NCBI GenBank assembly: GCA_035532215.1
Contig: DATKRK010000238.1
Span: 1-49,817, forward strand
Direction of reading: 5' to 3'
From: JAICIG01 sp035532215
Lineage (GTDB): Bacteria > Planctomycetota > Planctomycetia > Pirellulales > JAICIG01
Length of the DNA: 49,817 nt
The position numbers and the translations under genes are program-made. Shown here piece by piece: positions 34,398 through 42,808 of the stretch (positions within the stretch are counted from its first letter, which is position 1; the number at the start of each line of letters is the position of its first letter). Below the pieces are notes generated by a model. The model worked only from the letters and a program-made list of their open reading frames with translations. It was not told where the DNA came from and made no database searches.

Positions 34398-37280
34398 ATG
34401 ACACCTCAGGAATTCATCGCCAAGTGGCAGCGGGTCAACCTGACCGAGCGCAGCGCCTGCCAGCAGCACTTTCTCGACCTCTGCGACCTGCTCGTCCAGC
34501 CCAAGCCCGCGGCGGCCGACCCCGAGGGCGCCTGGTACACGTTCGAGCGCGGCGTCAGCAAGACGGGCGGCGGCCAGGGCTGGGCCGACGTTTGGATGCG
34601 CGGCCATTTCGGCTGGGAATACAAGGGCAAGCACAAGGACCTCGCCGCGGCCTACAAGCAACTGCTGCTCTACCGCGAAGATCTCGACAACCCGCCGCTG
34701 TTGGTCGTCTGCGATCTCGACCGCTTCGAGATCCACACCAACTTCACCGGCACGGCCAAGCAGGTCTACGAGTTCGATCTCGACAGTCTCGCCGAGCCGG
34801 CGAATCTCGACGTGCTGCGCAAGCTGTTCACCGAGCCCGACGCGCTGCGGCCGGGCGAGACGACCGAGAGCGTCACGCGGCAAGCGGCCGAGCGGTTCGG
34901 AATGCTGGCCGACGGAATGCGCGTCCGCGGCATTCCGGCCCTCTCGGCGGCGCACTTTCTGATGAAGCTGATCTTCTGCATGTTCGCCGAAGATATCGGC
35001 CTGTTGCCGCCCAAGCTCTTCAACCGCATCCTCGCCGGCGCCAAGGACGATCCGCCGCGGCTCGCCGTCATGCTCGGCCGGCTGTTCGAGGCGATGGCCC
35101 AGGGCGGCGATTTCGGCGCCGATCCGATCCTGTTCTTCAACGGCGGGTTGTTCGCCGACGCCGAAGTGATCGAACTGCGGCCGAGCGAAATCAAGGAACT
35201 GTTGCTCGTCAACGAGCGCGACTGGGGCTCGGTCGAACCGTCGATCTTCGGCACGCTGTTCGAGCGCACGTTGGACCCGGCCAAGCGCTCGCAAATCGGC
35301 GCCCACTACACCAGCCGCGAAGACATTCTCACGCTGCTGGAGCCGGTCGTGATGACGCCGCTGCGGCGCGAGTGGGCCGAAGTCAAAGCCAAGTGCGAAA
35401 AGCTGGCCGAAAGATTCAAAGGCGCCGCCGCGGGCAAGCGCACGGCCCCGAGCAAAGCCCGCAAAGACCACGACCGGCTGCTGCTCGATTTCGTCGAACG
35501 GCTGGCCCACGTGTCGATTCTCGACCCGGCCTGCGGTTCGGGCAATTTTCTCTACGTCGCCATCAATCTGCTGTTGGACCTGGAGAAAGAGGTCATCACC
35601 TACGCCGCCGGCCGCGGGCTCGGCATGCTGCCGCACGTCCGGCCGACGCAACTGGCCGGCATCGAGATCAACCCCTACGCCCAGCAACTCGCCCAGGTCG
35701 TGATCTGGATCGGCTACCTGCAATGGATGCACGACAACGGATTCAATGCGCCCCGCGATCCGGTGCTGGAGCCGATCGAGAGCATTCGGCTGATGGATGC
35801 GATCATCGATCTTTCCGATCCCGAGCATCCGAAGGAACCGGAATGGCCGGCGGCGGATTTTATCGTTGGGAATCCGCCGTTTTTGGGCGGAAAGTTGTTG
35901 CGAACGAATCTAGGTGACGAATACGTCAGAACGATGTTTGCGACATGGGATGGCAGAGTTCCACACGAGGCAGACCTTTGCTGCTATTGGTTCGAGAAGG
36001 CGCGCCGACAGATTGAACTCGGAAAGTGCCACCGTGCAGGCTTGTTGGCCACGCAAGGAATCCGCGGTGGCGCGAATCGTAAAGTGCTAGAGGCGACAAA
36101 AGCGACCGGAGACATTTTCTTTGCTGTAAGCGATCGAGACTGGATTCTCGATGGCGCCGCAGTTCACGTTTCTATGGTTGGATTCGACAATGGAACGGAG
36201 TCGCGCCGCGAGCTTGATGGCGTGCTTGTTCGGACGATCAATGCCAACCTGCGTGCAACCGCTGATACAACGAAGGCGCAACGTCTCGGCGAGAACCTGC
36301 GGCTTTCATTTATGGGCGATACAAAAGGGGGCGCGTTCGACATCCCCGAGGATATCGCGTTTGAAATGCTGCGAATTCCAAATCCAGATGGTTGCGCGAA
36401 CTCCGACGTCATAGTTCCTTGGGCTAACGGGCTCGACGTTACGCGCCGATCTCGCGGAATGTGGATCATCGATTTCGGCGTCAACATGCCTGTACATAAG
36501 GCGGCCCTTTATGCTGCTCCTTATGAATACCTAGAAAAGCGAGTTCGTCCCGAGCGAGAAAAAAACAAGCGGCAGTCGTATCGCGAAAAGTGGTGGGTGC
36601 ATGTTGAGCCTCGCCCTGCAATGCGAGCAGCGATGCAACCGCTCGCGAGATTTGCCGTCACAATTAGCGTTGGAAAGCATCGGCTCTTTGTTTGGATGGC
36701 TCAGCCGACTTTGCCCGACCATCAATTGTTCGTGTTCACGCGGTCGGATGACGCATTTCTGGGGTTAGTGCATTCGCGGGTCCATGAAGTGTGGGCCAGG
36801 GTGCAAGGGACGCAGGTTCGCGAACGAGAAAGCGGCTTTCGGTATACGCCGACGAGTTGCTTTGAAACCTTTCCATTTCCAGGCGAGCATGATGGCTCCG
36901 CAGTTGCAGAAGCAGCACGAGAGCTTGACCGGCTTCGAAATGGTTTCCTCAACCCGCCCGAATGGACGCGGGAAGAAATCTTGGAATTCCCCGGCTCGGC
37001 CGATGGCCCGTGGGCGCGGTACGTGCACGAACCGGACGGCCGCGGGATCGGCGTGGTGCGCTATCCGCGGCTGGTCGCCAAAGACGCCGAGTGCGCGAAG
37101 CTGCTGGCGAAACGGACGTTGACGAATCTCTACAACCAGCGCCCCGCGTGGCTCGATCGGGCCCATCGCCGGCTCGATGAGGCGGTGTTCGCCGCCTACG
37201 GCTGGCCGGCGGACCTCGCCGCCGACGAGCTCCTCGCCCGGCTGTTGGAACTCAATCTCCAACGCGCCGCGGCCGAGTGA
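34398..37280 (+). CDS. Single-chain restriction-modification enzyme, MmeI-like (type IIL)
   Basis: 960 residues, near MmeI (about 920). The order is that of MmeI: a PD-(D/E)xK nuclease at the N-terminus (Asp64 in GWADVWMRG, Glu74-x-Lys76 in WEYKGKHKDL), a helical linker (GAHYTSREDILTLLEP), an N6-adenine methyltransferase with motif I DPACGSGNFL (376-385) and motif IV NPPF (492-495), then the target-recognition domain and a C-terminal helical piece. One protein therefore both cuts and methylates, with one specificity. From about 35890 to 36955 (just after NPPF) base composition falls and codon use changes, then returns to host type, as if the recognition part was exchanged. The last 265 bases recur at 39370-39644. 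It sits between VapBC and a PIN/ImmA pair. Confidence 0.88.
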   Translation: MTPQEFIAKWQRVNLTERSACQQHFLDLCDLLVQPKPAAADPEGAWYTFERGVSKTGGGQGWADVWMRGHFGWEYKGKHKDLAAAYKQLLLYREDLDNPPLLVVCDLDRFEIHTNFTGTAKQVYEFDLDSLAEPANLDVLRKLFTEPDALRPGETTESVTRQAAERFGMLADGMRVRGIPALSAAHFLMKLIFCMFAEDIGLLPPKLFNRILAGAKDDPPRLAVMLGRLFEAMAQGGDFGADPILFFNGGLFADAEVIELRPSEIKELLLVNERDWGSVEPSIFGTLFERTLDPAKRSQIGAHYTSREDILTLLEPVVMTPLRREWAEVKAKCEKLAERFKGAAAGKRTAPSKARKDHDRLLLDFVERLAHVSILDPACGSGNFLYVAINLLLDLEKEVITYAAGRGLGMLPHVRPTQLAGIEINPYAQQLAQVVIWIGYLQWMHDNGFNAPRDPVLEPIESIRLMDAIIDLSDPEHPKEPEWPAADFIVGNPPFLGGKLLRTNLGDEYVRTMFATWDGRVPHEADLCCYWFEKARRQIELGKCHRAGLLATQGIRGGANRKVLEATKATGDIFFAVSDRDWILDGAAVHVSMVGFDNGTESRRELDGVLVRTINANLRATADTTKAQRLGENLRLSFMGDTKGGAFDIPEDIAFEMLRIPNPDGCANSDVIVPWANGLDVTRRSRGMWIIDFGVNMPVHKAALYAAPYEYLEKRVRPEREKNKRQSYREKWWVHVEPRPAMRAAMQPLARFAVTISVGKHRLFVWMAQPTLPDHQLFVFTRSDDAFLGLVHSRVHEVWARVQGTQVRERESGFRYTPTSCFETFPFPGEHDGSAVAEAARELDRLRNGFLNPPEWTREEILEFPGSADGPWARYVHEPDGRGIGVVRYPRLVAKDAECAKLLAKRTLTNLYNQRPAWLDRAHRRLDEAVFAAYGWPADLAADELLARLLELNLQRAAAE

Positions 37281-37358
37281 CGTAGCGTTATCGCGATGGC
37301 ATGCAGCAGGGCGATTCATACGTCGGGCATTGCTCGCCTTGCGACCGGCAGCGTTGTT

Positions 37359-37499
37359 CTACGCAAGTCGCGCCAATTCTGCCGCCCGTAGCGGCCCCGC
37401 GGCGCGGGCCAGCTCGTCCTCGGCCGCCACGAGCTCACCGCGGAAGGCTTTGGCCAGGAGCGCCTGCGCCAGTTTGTCGGCCCGCGCCGTCGCCGTCCG
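37359..37499 (-). pseudogene. C-terminal relic of a type I specificity subunit (HsdS)
   Basis: The minus frame ending with TAG at 37359-37361 reads RADKLAQALLAKAFRGELV and continues with an acidic Ala-rich tail. The stretch L-x-Q-A-x-L-A-K-A-F-R-G-E-L-V is the standard end of HsdS proteins. Only 46 codons remain; the frame is cut upstream by the PIN gene stop. It is a scar of a former type I restriction locus. Confidence 0.75.
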
Positions 37500-37502
37500 T
37501 TC

Positions 37503-37997
37503 TCACTCGTCGAAGGGCCAGCCCTCGAATATGAACAACTGGTGCATGCTGAGATATCGCAGCCTGAAAGCCTGACAAACGTGCGGAATCCTGCTTCGGC
37601 CTGGCGCGAACTTCTCATCCGTCACGACGGTGATCTCGTCGATGAGCGTGCTTTCCACCCTGGCCAAGGCCTCGACGAACGGATCGGCGCTATCTTTGGC
37701 GGCATTGATGTCAATCAGATCGGGAAAGCGTTTGACGATCGCGCTGACACTCGTCACGATCTCAGGCGTGTGCCTCCTGAACATCGACGTGTGGCCGCGG
37801 GCCCAGGTCACCAGTGCGTCCTCCCGTCGCCCGAGCTCGCTCAAGACCGCGCGGGGGGCGATCAGGCGATCGTCGTCGATTAGGCTCCCGAGGCCACGCC
37901 ATGCCTTTGGATGACTGCGCGCGGGCCGCCAGCGATGCAGGTTCACCAACGACGATGTATCGATGCAGTATCGTTGGTGCGATTCCTTCGACTTCAC
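37503..37997 (-). CDS. PIN-like toxin, DUF4411 type
   Basis: 164 residues from GTG 37997, one base after the upstream stop. The N-terminal YCIDTSSLVNL holds the first PIN Asp (Asp13). APRAVLSELGRREDALVTW supplies the conserved Glu, and DPFVEALARV and VTDEKFAPGRSRIPHVC carry later acidic and DUF4411-type residues. DUF4411 proteins are often encoded beside HTH-ImmA proteins, as here, and are regarded as toxins. Its target is unknown. The pair lies between two copies of the MmeI-like C-terminus. Confidence 0.85.
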   Translation of the reverse strand: MKSKESHQRYCIDTSSLVNLHRWRPARSHPKAWRGLGSLIDDDRLIAPRAVLSELGRREDALVTWARGHTSMFRRHTPEIVTSVSAIVKRFPDLIDINAAKDSADPFVEALARVESTLIDEITVVTDEKFAPGRSRIPHVCQAFRLRYLSMHQLFIFEGWPFDE

Positions 37998-37998
37998 G

Positions 37999-39132
37999 TT
38001 ACTTTACCCGCGCGGCCGCCTTGTCGAGGTACTTCAGCTTGATGCCCAGATAGTCGCTCGCGTCGTTGGCCGTGATCAGGTCGCGGTCCAAGGCGTCGAC
38101 GACGAGGGAAACAAACGCCCGGCCGCGTTCGCCGACGACTCGCTCATCGGGCCGCCGCCCGCCGCCGCCCGGCCGCCGCGGCGCCGGCCCGTTGGCCGCC
38201 AACCGCGCCATCGCTCGGCCGTAGACCTGCTCGGAAATCGCACGCAAGCCGCGCAGCCGGCCGAGCACCACGGCGCGACTCACCCGATAGCGTGCGGCCA
38301 AGGCGGCGACGGCGTTTTCTGGCGCAACACCGGCGGTCAGCCGGTCGGCGATGTCGTCTCGCGGAATCAATAGCGCAGCCGCAAAACGGTTGCAGAACGT
38401 CTCGGTCTTCTGCGCATCCTCCAAGTTGCCTTCTTCCGGCAGACAGATTCCCGGCTTGGCGAGCAGCAGGTGGCCGTATTCGTGGAACAGCGTAAAAATT
38501 CGCGGATTCACGGCATCGGATTGGTTGAGCACGATTACCGACTTTTCCGCCTCGAGAAGCGAGAATCCACGCACTTCTTCCAGCGGCATGCTGGCCTGAA
38601 AAACGAGCACGTTTTGCCCTTCGACGGCCGCTCGCCACTGGCGGAACGCCTCGCCCGCTTTCTGCCACTGAGTCTGTTCGTCGAGCGAGATGCCGAGCAA
38701 TTTCCGGCACTGCTCGGCGATCTGTTCGGGAGAGTTCGAGAGGTGCGCGTTCGACCCGGCGAACGTCGAAGTCCGGTCGAGCTCGCGCTCCAGTTCGGCA
38801 GCAGTGCCCGCCAGCCATCGCGCGGTCCGAATCGCGAAGCGCGTTTTCGGCGATAAGCGCTTGTTCGCGTCCGGCAAGGTCCGGAAGTCTGGAGGCAGAG
38901 GCGGCTCGGCGGGCGGCTCGGCAAGCAGCAACGCGGCGACGGGACGCTTGTAGAGCTTCGCTAGCTCGCCGACTGCCGCCCATGTCGGGCGACCTTTCCC
39001 AGACTCCCAGGCTTCAAGCGTGGGCCGGTCGGCCACGCGCCCGCCCGCTTCTTCGACGCTATAACCCGCCGTTTCTCGCGCCCACCGCAAAACGGTGGGA
39101 TTGACGTCGACTGGGAAGTTGTTGCCGGCCAT
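37999..39132 (-). CDS. HTH-ImmA/IrrE metallopeptidase, antitoxin of the DUF4411 toxin
   Basis: 377 residues from ATG 39132 (GAAGAG upstream). An Xre helix-turn-helix is at the N-terminus (LRWARETAGYSVEEAGGRVADRPTLEAWESG), followed by a zinc peptidase of the ImmA/IrrE (COG2856) type with FHEYGHLLL (His217, Glu218, His221) and ETFCNRFAAALLIP downstream. The C-terminal part (VSRAVVLGRLRGL) is typical too. Such proteins bind DNA and may be cleaved or cleave a partner upon stress. It is cotranscribed with the PIN toxin and probably neutralises or regulates it. Confidence 0.88.
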   Translation of the reverse strand: MAGNNFPVDVNPTVLRWARETAGYSVEEAGGRVADRPTLEAWESGKGRPTWAAVGELAKLYKRPVAALLLAEPPAEPPLPPDFRTLPDANKRLSPKTRFAIRTARWLAGTAAELERELDRTSTFAGSNAHLSNSPEQIAEQCRKLLGISLDEQTQWQKAGEAFRQWRAAVEGQNVLVFQASMPLEEVRGFSLLEAEKSVIVLNQSDAVNPRIFTLFHEYGHLLLAKPGICLPEEGNLEDAQKTETFCNRFAAALLIPRDDIADRLTAGVAPENAVAALAARYRVSRAVVLGRLRGLRAISEQVYGRAMARLAANGPAPRRPGGGGRRPDERVVGERGRAFVSLVVDALDRDLITANDASDYLGIKLKYLDKAAARVK

Positions 39133-39241
39133 GAACGTCTCTTCGGGGCGAAATTTGGGCGAATCACGCTGGCGCCTTATAGGGATGATCGGCCCGTGCC
39201 GCGACCCGGCTAAAAGCAACGCCCCCGGATCGACATCGCTA

Positions 39242-39354
39242 TCATCGCAGACCAAACTCCGCAATCAAGTCGAGGGCCGCGCGAGGAAGTTTGGCCCCGG
39301 CGATTCGCTCGAGAAGCTGCTCAGCCGCGAAATGGCGTAATTCGTCCCCATTGG
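39242..39354 (-). pseudogene. Possible C-terminal gene remnant
   Basis: A minus frame ending at TGA 39242-39244 reads HFAAEQLLERIAGAKLPR, then AALDLIAEFGLR, with good codon use but no start. It could be the tail of a lost regulatory gene. It lies between the ImmA promoter and the duplicated MmeI-like fragment. Confidence 0.25.
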
Positions 39355-39359
39355 GGCGT

Positions 39360-39644
39360 ATGCACGAGGCGCGGTACGTGTACGAACCGGACGGCCGCGG
39401 GATCGGCGTGGTGCGTTATCCGCGATTGGTCGCCAAAGACGCCGAGTGCGCGAAGCAACTGGCGAAGCGGACGTTGACGAATCTCTACAACCAACGTCCC
39501 GCGTGGCTCGAGCAGGCCCATCGCCGGCTCGACGCAGCGGTGTTCGCCGCCTACGGCTGGCCGGCGGACCTCGCCGACGACGAGATCCTCGCCCGGCTCT
39601 TGGAACTCAATCTCGAGCGTTCCGCCGCCGAACAGCCAAAGTAG
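39360..39644 (+). pseudogene. Duplicate C-terminal fragment of the MmeI-like gene
   Basis: From about 39370 the sequence repeats 37018-37280 at roughly 90 percent identity, in frame, giving the same residues (YEPDGRGIGVVRYPRLVAKD, LTNLYNQRPAWL, AAYGWPADLA). It ends with a slightly different tail and TAG at 39642-39644. An ATG at 39360 could start a 94-residue product, but nothing of the nuclease or methyltransferase remains. It is either the end of a second, lost MmeI-like gene or a copy left by recombination. Confidence 0.85.
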
Positions 39645-40267
39645 TAGGCATACTCCGTATGCCGTAACCGGCGATGGTTGGGCGTCCTGGCAGTCCTGGC
39701 GACGGCACACGGAATGTGCCTGCTACTTTGGCGCAAGCGCCAGCGAGCGGCTGCGCCGGCGAGCCCAACGCTGGATGGCGTCGGCGAAATCGTCGCGAGG
39801 CGGCAACGATCGCCGGACCCCGAAGGGGTCAGATTCATCAACCCTGGGGAAATCGGCAATTCGAAACGTCGTCAAGCCCCAACGGGGCGCGACAAAGCGC
39901 GACGGAATCAATTGCCCGTCGGCCAGATCGTCGTCCAGCGGCGGCGCCGGGTTTCACCCTTTCAGGGTGAACAACAAAATCCGCGGGATGCAGTTCCCTG
40001 GGCTTCGCCCAGGGCTGGCGAATGCGACCCCGTTGGGGTCGAGTCGGCATAGCGCATTCACGGTCCCAATGGTTGGGTTCGGCGCCAGTCGAGCGCCGGC
40101 GACGGCACACCGGAGTGTGCCTGCTACTTTGGCGCAAGAGTTGGCGAGCGGCTGCGCCGACGGAATCGTCGCGCGGTCGCAACCATCGCCCGATCCCGAA
40201 GGGGTTCCCTGGCCTGCGCCCAGCGCCGGCGAATGCGACCCCATTGGGGGCGTGCTTGCGGAGCGCC
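39645..40267. repeat. Palindrome-rich repeat region without genes
   Basis: At least six short palindromes occur in about 620 bases: 39816-39830 (gaccccgaaggggtc), 39876-39888, 39954-39970 (tcaccctttcagggtga), 39996-40014 (ccctgggcttcgcccaggg), 40026-40040 (gaccccgttggggtc), and about 40237-40251. An imperfect direct repeat of about 57 bases (core tgtgcctgctactttggcgc) lies at 39702-39758 and 40102-40159. No frame is convincing. Confidence 0.7.
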
Positions 40268-41701
40268 CTAATCAAACGACGATCGATCGACCGCCCAGCT
40301 CGTTCGCCGCTTGGCGAACTTGTAGAACAGCACGCCGGCGCCGATCAGCAGGCTGCCGCCGAGCGATTGCACCCATTTTTCGGAGAGCAAACTGACCATC
40401 ACGGCCGAATACATCGCCAGGAACAAAGCGGGCGTCAACGGATAGCCCCAGGTGCGATAGGGCCGCTCGAGTTCCGGCCGCTTCCAGCGCAGCACGAAGA
40501 CGGCGCCCACGGCCAGCGCGTAAAAGATCGTGCCGCCGAAAATCACGAAATCGGTCAAGGCGTCGAAGGCGTCGCCCGGCCTTTCCTTCCACGAAAACGC
40601 CACGGCAATCAGCACGATGCTCCACAAGGCTTGAATGGCGATCGCGTTGGCCGGCGTTTCGAAGCGGCCGTGGATCCGCCGGATGGCGCCGGGCAGCAGT
40701 CCGTCGCGGGCCATGGCGAAGAAAATCCGCGGCCCGGTGAGCAAGTTCGAATTCGTGGCGCCGAACGTCGAACAGAGCACGCCGAGCGCAAACAGCTTGC
40801 CGCCCATCTCGCCCATCAGCGCGCTGCACATCGTTGCGGCCACCTTGTCGGAACTGGCGACCTGGTCCATCGGCAGCGACAGGTGATAAGCCAGGTTCGC
40901 CAGCGCGTAAAGCGCAATGATGATCGCCATGCCCAGGCCCAAGGCCAGCGGCACGTTGCGCTGCGGATTGCGGATTTCCTCGGCCACCGGGGCGATGTTG
41001 ATCCAACCGTCGTAGGGCCAGAGCACGGCGATCATCGCCGCCCCCAGCGCCGGCCACAACGACCAGGTCACTTTCTCGGGCAGCAGCGGCCGCAGATACG
41101 CGGTGTTTTGTTCCTGCAAAGCAAAGGGCAGCACGATCAACGCCAGCAGGAAGCCGACTTTGATGACGGTCGTTAGGTTTTGCAGATGGGCCGACCAGCG
41201 CGTGCCGAGGATGCTGATCAGCGACAACGCCGCCACGATGCCGATGGCGACGCCCTGTTGCTGCACGCGCGTCAGCGGCGCCAGTTCCGCCAGGTAGATC
41301 GCCGTCGCCGAGGCCAGCGCGCCGACCGATCCGGTGCGGATCACCCAAAATTCGGTCCAGCCCCACAAGAAGGCCGGCAGCCGGCCGTAAGCCTCGCGCA
41401 AATAGACATACGGGCCGCCGGCGTGCGGCAGCATGGCGGCCAGTTCGGCCAAGGCCAGGCAACCGCAGAGCGTGATCAGACCCATCACGATCCAGACGCC
41501 GATGATCAACCCGAAGTGGTGCAATTGGCCGGCGACGTAGGCCGGTTTCAAGAAGATGCCCGAGCCGATGATGCCGCCGACCACGACCGTCATCGCATCG
41601 AACGGTCCCAGCACGCGCGGCAGCTTGTCGAGGGCGGGACGCGCGACATCCTTGGCGCCGGCCGACAAGGATTGCGTACTTTCGAAAGGTTTGGCCGACA
41701 T
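40268..41701 (-). CDS. Amino acid permease, APC superfamily
   Basis: 477 residues from ATG 41701; a start at 41737 adds 12 basic residues. About 12 membrane helices. Helix 1 carries the substrate-binding break VVVGGIIGSGIFLKP, typical of LAT/APC transporters. PHAGGPYVYLREAYG, the VAEEIRNPQRNVPLAL loop and STFGATNSNLLTGPRIFFAMARDGLLP are further family signatures. It probably exchanges or imports amino acids by proton coupling or antiport. Substrate cannot be told. It stands alone, with the repeat-rich region downstream. Confidence 0.92.
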   Translation of the reverse strand: MSAKPFESTQSLSAGAKDVARPALDKLPRVLGPFDAMTVVVGGIIGSGIFLKPAYVAGQLHHFGLIIGVWIVMGLITLCGCLALAELAAMLPHAGGPYVYLREAYGRLPAFLWGWTEFWVIRTGSVGALASATAIYLAELAPLTRVQQQGVAIGIVAALSLISILGTRWSAHLQNLTTVIKVGFLLALIVLPFALQEQNTAYLRPLLPEKVTWSLWPALGAAMIAVLWPYDGWINIAPVAEEIRNPQRNVPLALGLGMAIIIALYALANLAYHLSLPMDQVASSDKVAATMCSALMGEMGGKLFALGVLCSTFGATNSNLLTGPRIFFAMARDGLLPGAIRRIHGRFETPANAIAIQALWSIVLIAVAFSWKERPGDAFDALTDFVIFGGTIFYALAVGAVFVLRWKRPELERPYRTWGYPLTPALFLAMYSAVMVSLLSEKWVQSLGGSLLIGAGVLFYKFAKRRTSWAVDRSSFD

Positions 41702-41737
41702 CGCCCTCACGGTACGGATTCGCCGCCGGGGAGTCAA

Positions 41738-41854
41738 TTAGGAAGTGCCGGCATTGGCGTTCTCGCCGAGGGTTTGGTCGCGGTCGAGTGCCTCATCGGA
41801 GCCGGCGCCTATAGCCAACTTGCCAGCCAGGGCGATAAAGTCGTCGCCGGTCAT
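41738..41854 (-). pseudogene. Truncated HEPN-like gene
   Basis: ATG 41854 overlaps the stop of the upstream gene as ATGA. The 38 residues start MTGDDFIALAGKLAIGAGSD-EA, the usual opening of small HEPN-domain proteins whose next block would be RTAISRAYYAAFH. Here it is lost and an unrelated tail follows (DRDQTLGENANAGTS). It is probably a remnant of a two-gene unit with the 106-residue gene. The family call rests on a short stretch. Confidence 0.45.
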
Positions 41855-42171
41855 TGTTTCGGATCGATGGAAATGCGGTAGCTGGGCGCCTCGCATCCCG
41901 CAACGCCCGAGACTTGCTCGTGCCATTCGCACTGTCGATCGATCAGGCGCTCGTCGTCGGCAGGCGCCTCGACGTTGAGCACGACAAACGTCTCCGAAGG
42001 CGACTCGGGATCTTGAAGAAGCTCGGTCGAGACCTCGCCCGGAAACAACTGCCGCGTCAGTCGGATGACCTTGGCGAGCGTTTCAGGAGAGAATTGCTCC
42101 AATTGGGCAATCCTCGAAAGTTCAGTCGCCACCGTCGCGGCCCTCAATTCCGTCGATTGAAGCTTCGTCAA
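41851..42171 (-). CDS. Small hypothetical protein paired with a HEPN-like remnant
   Basis: 106 residues from TTG 42171; no stronger start seen. Helical N-terminus (LRAATVATELSRIAQLEQFSPETLAKVIRL), then ETFVVLNVEAPADDERLIDRQCEWHEQV, which looks like a compact alpha/beta fold. I recall similar proteins beside HEPN genes in planctomycetes, but the function is unknown. The stop overlaps the start of the truncated HEPN frame. Confidence 0.55.
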   Translation of the reverse strand: MTKLQSTELRAATVATELSRIAQLEQFSPETLAKVIRLTRQLFPGEVSTELLQDPESPSETFVVLNVEAPADDERLIDRQCEWHEQVSGVAGCEAPSYRISIDPKQ

Positions 42172-42231
42172 TTCTAGCTGTCGGGTGATTCAAGGTCAAA
42201 ACCCGACGTTCGTACTTTCTTGACCGCGCTT

Positions 42232-42792
42232 TTATGGCGAATCTTCTCGCACCGGCGGCGCCGGCTCGATCGTTTTCTTGCGGCGCGAGCCAATCCAAGC
42301 CGCGACCAGGGCCACGCAACCGGCGACGCCCGCCCAACGCACCGGGCCGGTCTCGAACACGAGCGTGGCGTTCACGACCATGAACAGAAAAAAGCCGTGC
42401 CAGAGCCGCGACAGCCAGCGCGGCCGGGATCGCCAACTGGCGGGCGCCGCCTGCTGCCAAACGACGTCTGCCAGCCAGGCGAGCGTGAAGGCGTAATTGA
42501 AGTACAGCCCGGCGCCGGAGTTCCAACCGAACAGTGCGGCCGTGCGACGCGCCGTTTCGGCATAGGCTGCCTGGTGGCTCCAGTGATGATAGAACTGAAA
42601 CGCGCAGGCGACGTGAGCCAGATACAGCGCGCAGCCCAGCGTCCAAACGGTCCGCCCCAATCGAAATGCCGGGCCGTCGACGTTCGCCTCTCGGCGGCGC
42701 GAACGCAATTCGAGCATCGCCCCGGCGAAGTAAGCGACCAGCGCCAGATCGATCGTCGCTCGCGTCGCCAGCCGGCCGAAATCGTCGGGCAT
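42232..42792 (-). CDS. Multi-pass membrane protein of unknown function
   Basis: 186 residues from ATG 42792. About five hydrophobic segments: IDLALVAYFAGAMLEL, LGCALYLAHVACAFQFYHHW, LYFNYAFTLAWLADVVW, WHGFFLFMVVNATLVF and WAGVAGCVALVAAWIG. Histidines in FQFYHHWSHQ might bind metal or heme. No family recognised. It starts 16 bases after the phosphatase gene and probably shares its message. Confidence 0.7.
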   Translation of the reverse strand: MPDDFGRLATRATIDLALVAYFAGAMLELRSRRREANVDGPAFRLGRTVWTLGCALYLAHVACAFQFYHHWSHQAAYAETARRTAALFGWNSGAGLYFNYAFTLAWLADVVWQQAAPASWRSRPRWLSRLWHGFFLFMVVNATLVFETGPVRWAGVAGCVALVAAWIGSRRKKTIEPAPPVREDSP

Positions 42793-42808
42793 GTTGGCGT
42801 CCGCATTG

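Noticed and set aside
39645..40267. Possible CRISPR array in the palindrome-rich region
   Set aside because: Repeats are of different sequence and spacing, are mostly simple palindromes, and no cas genes are present.
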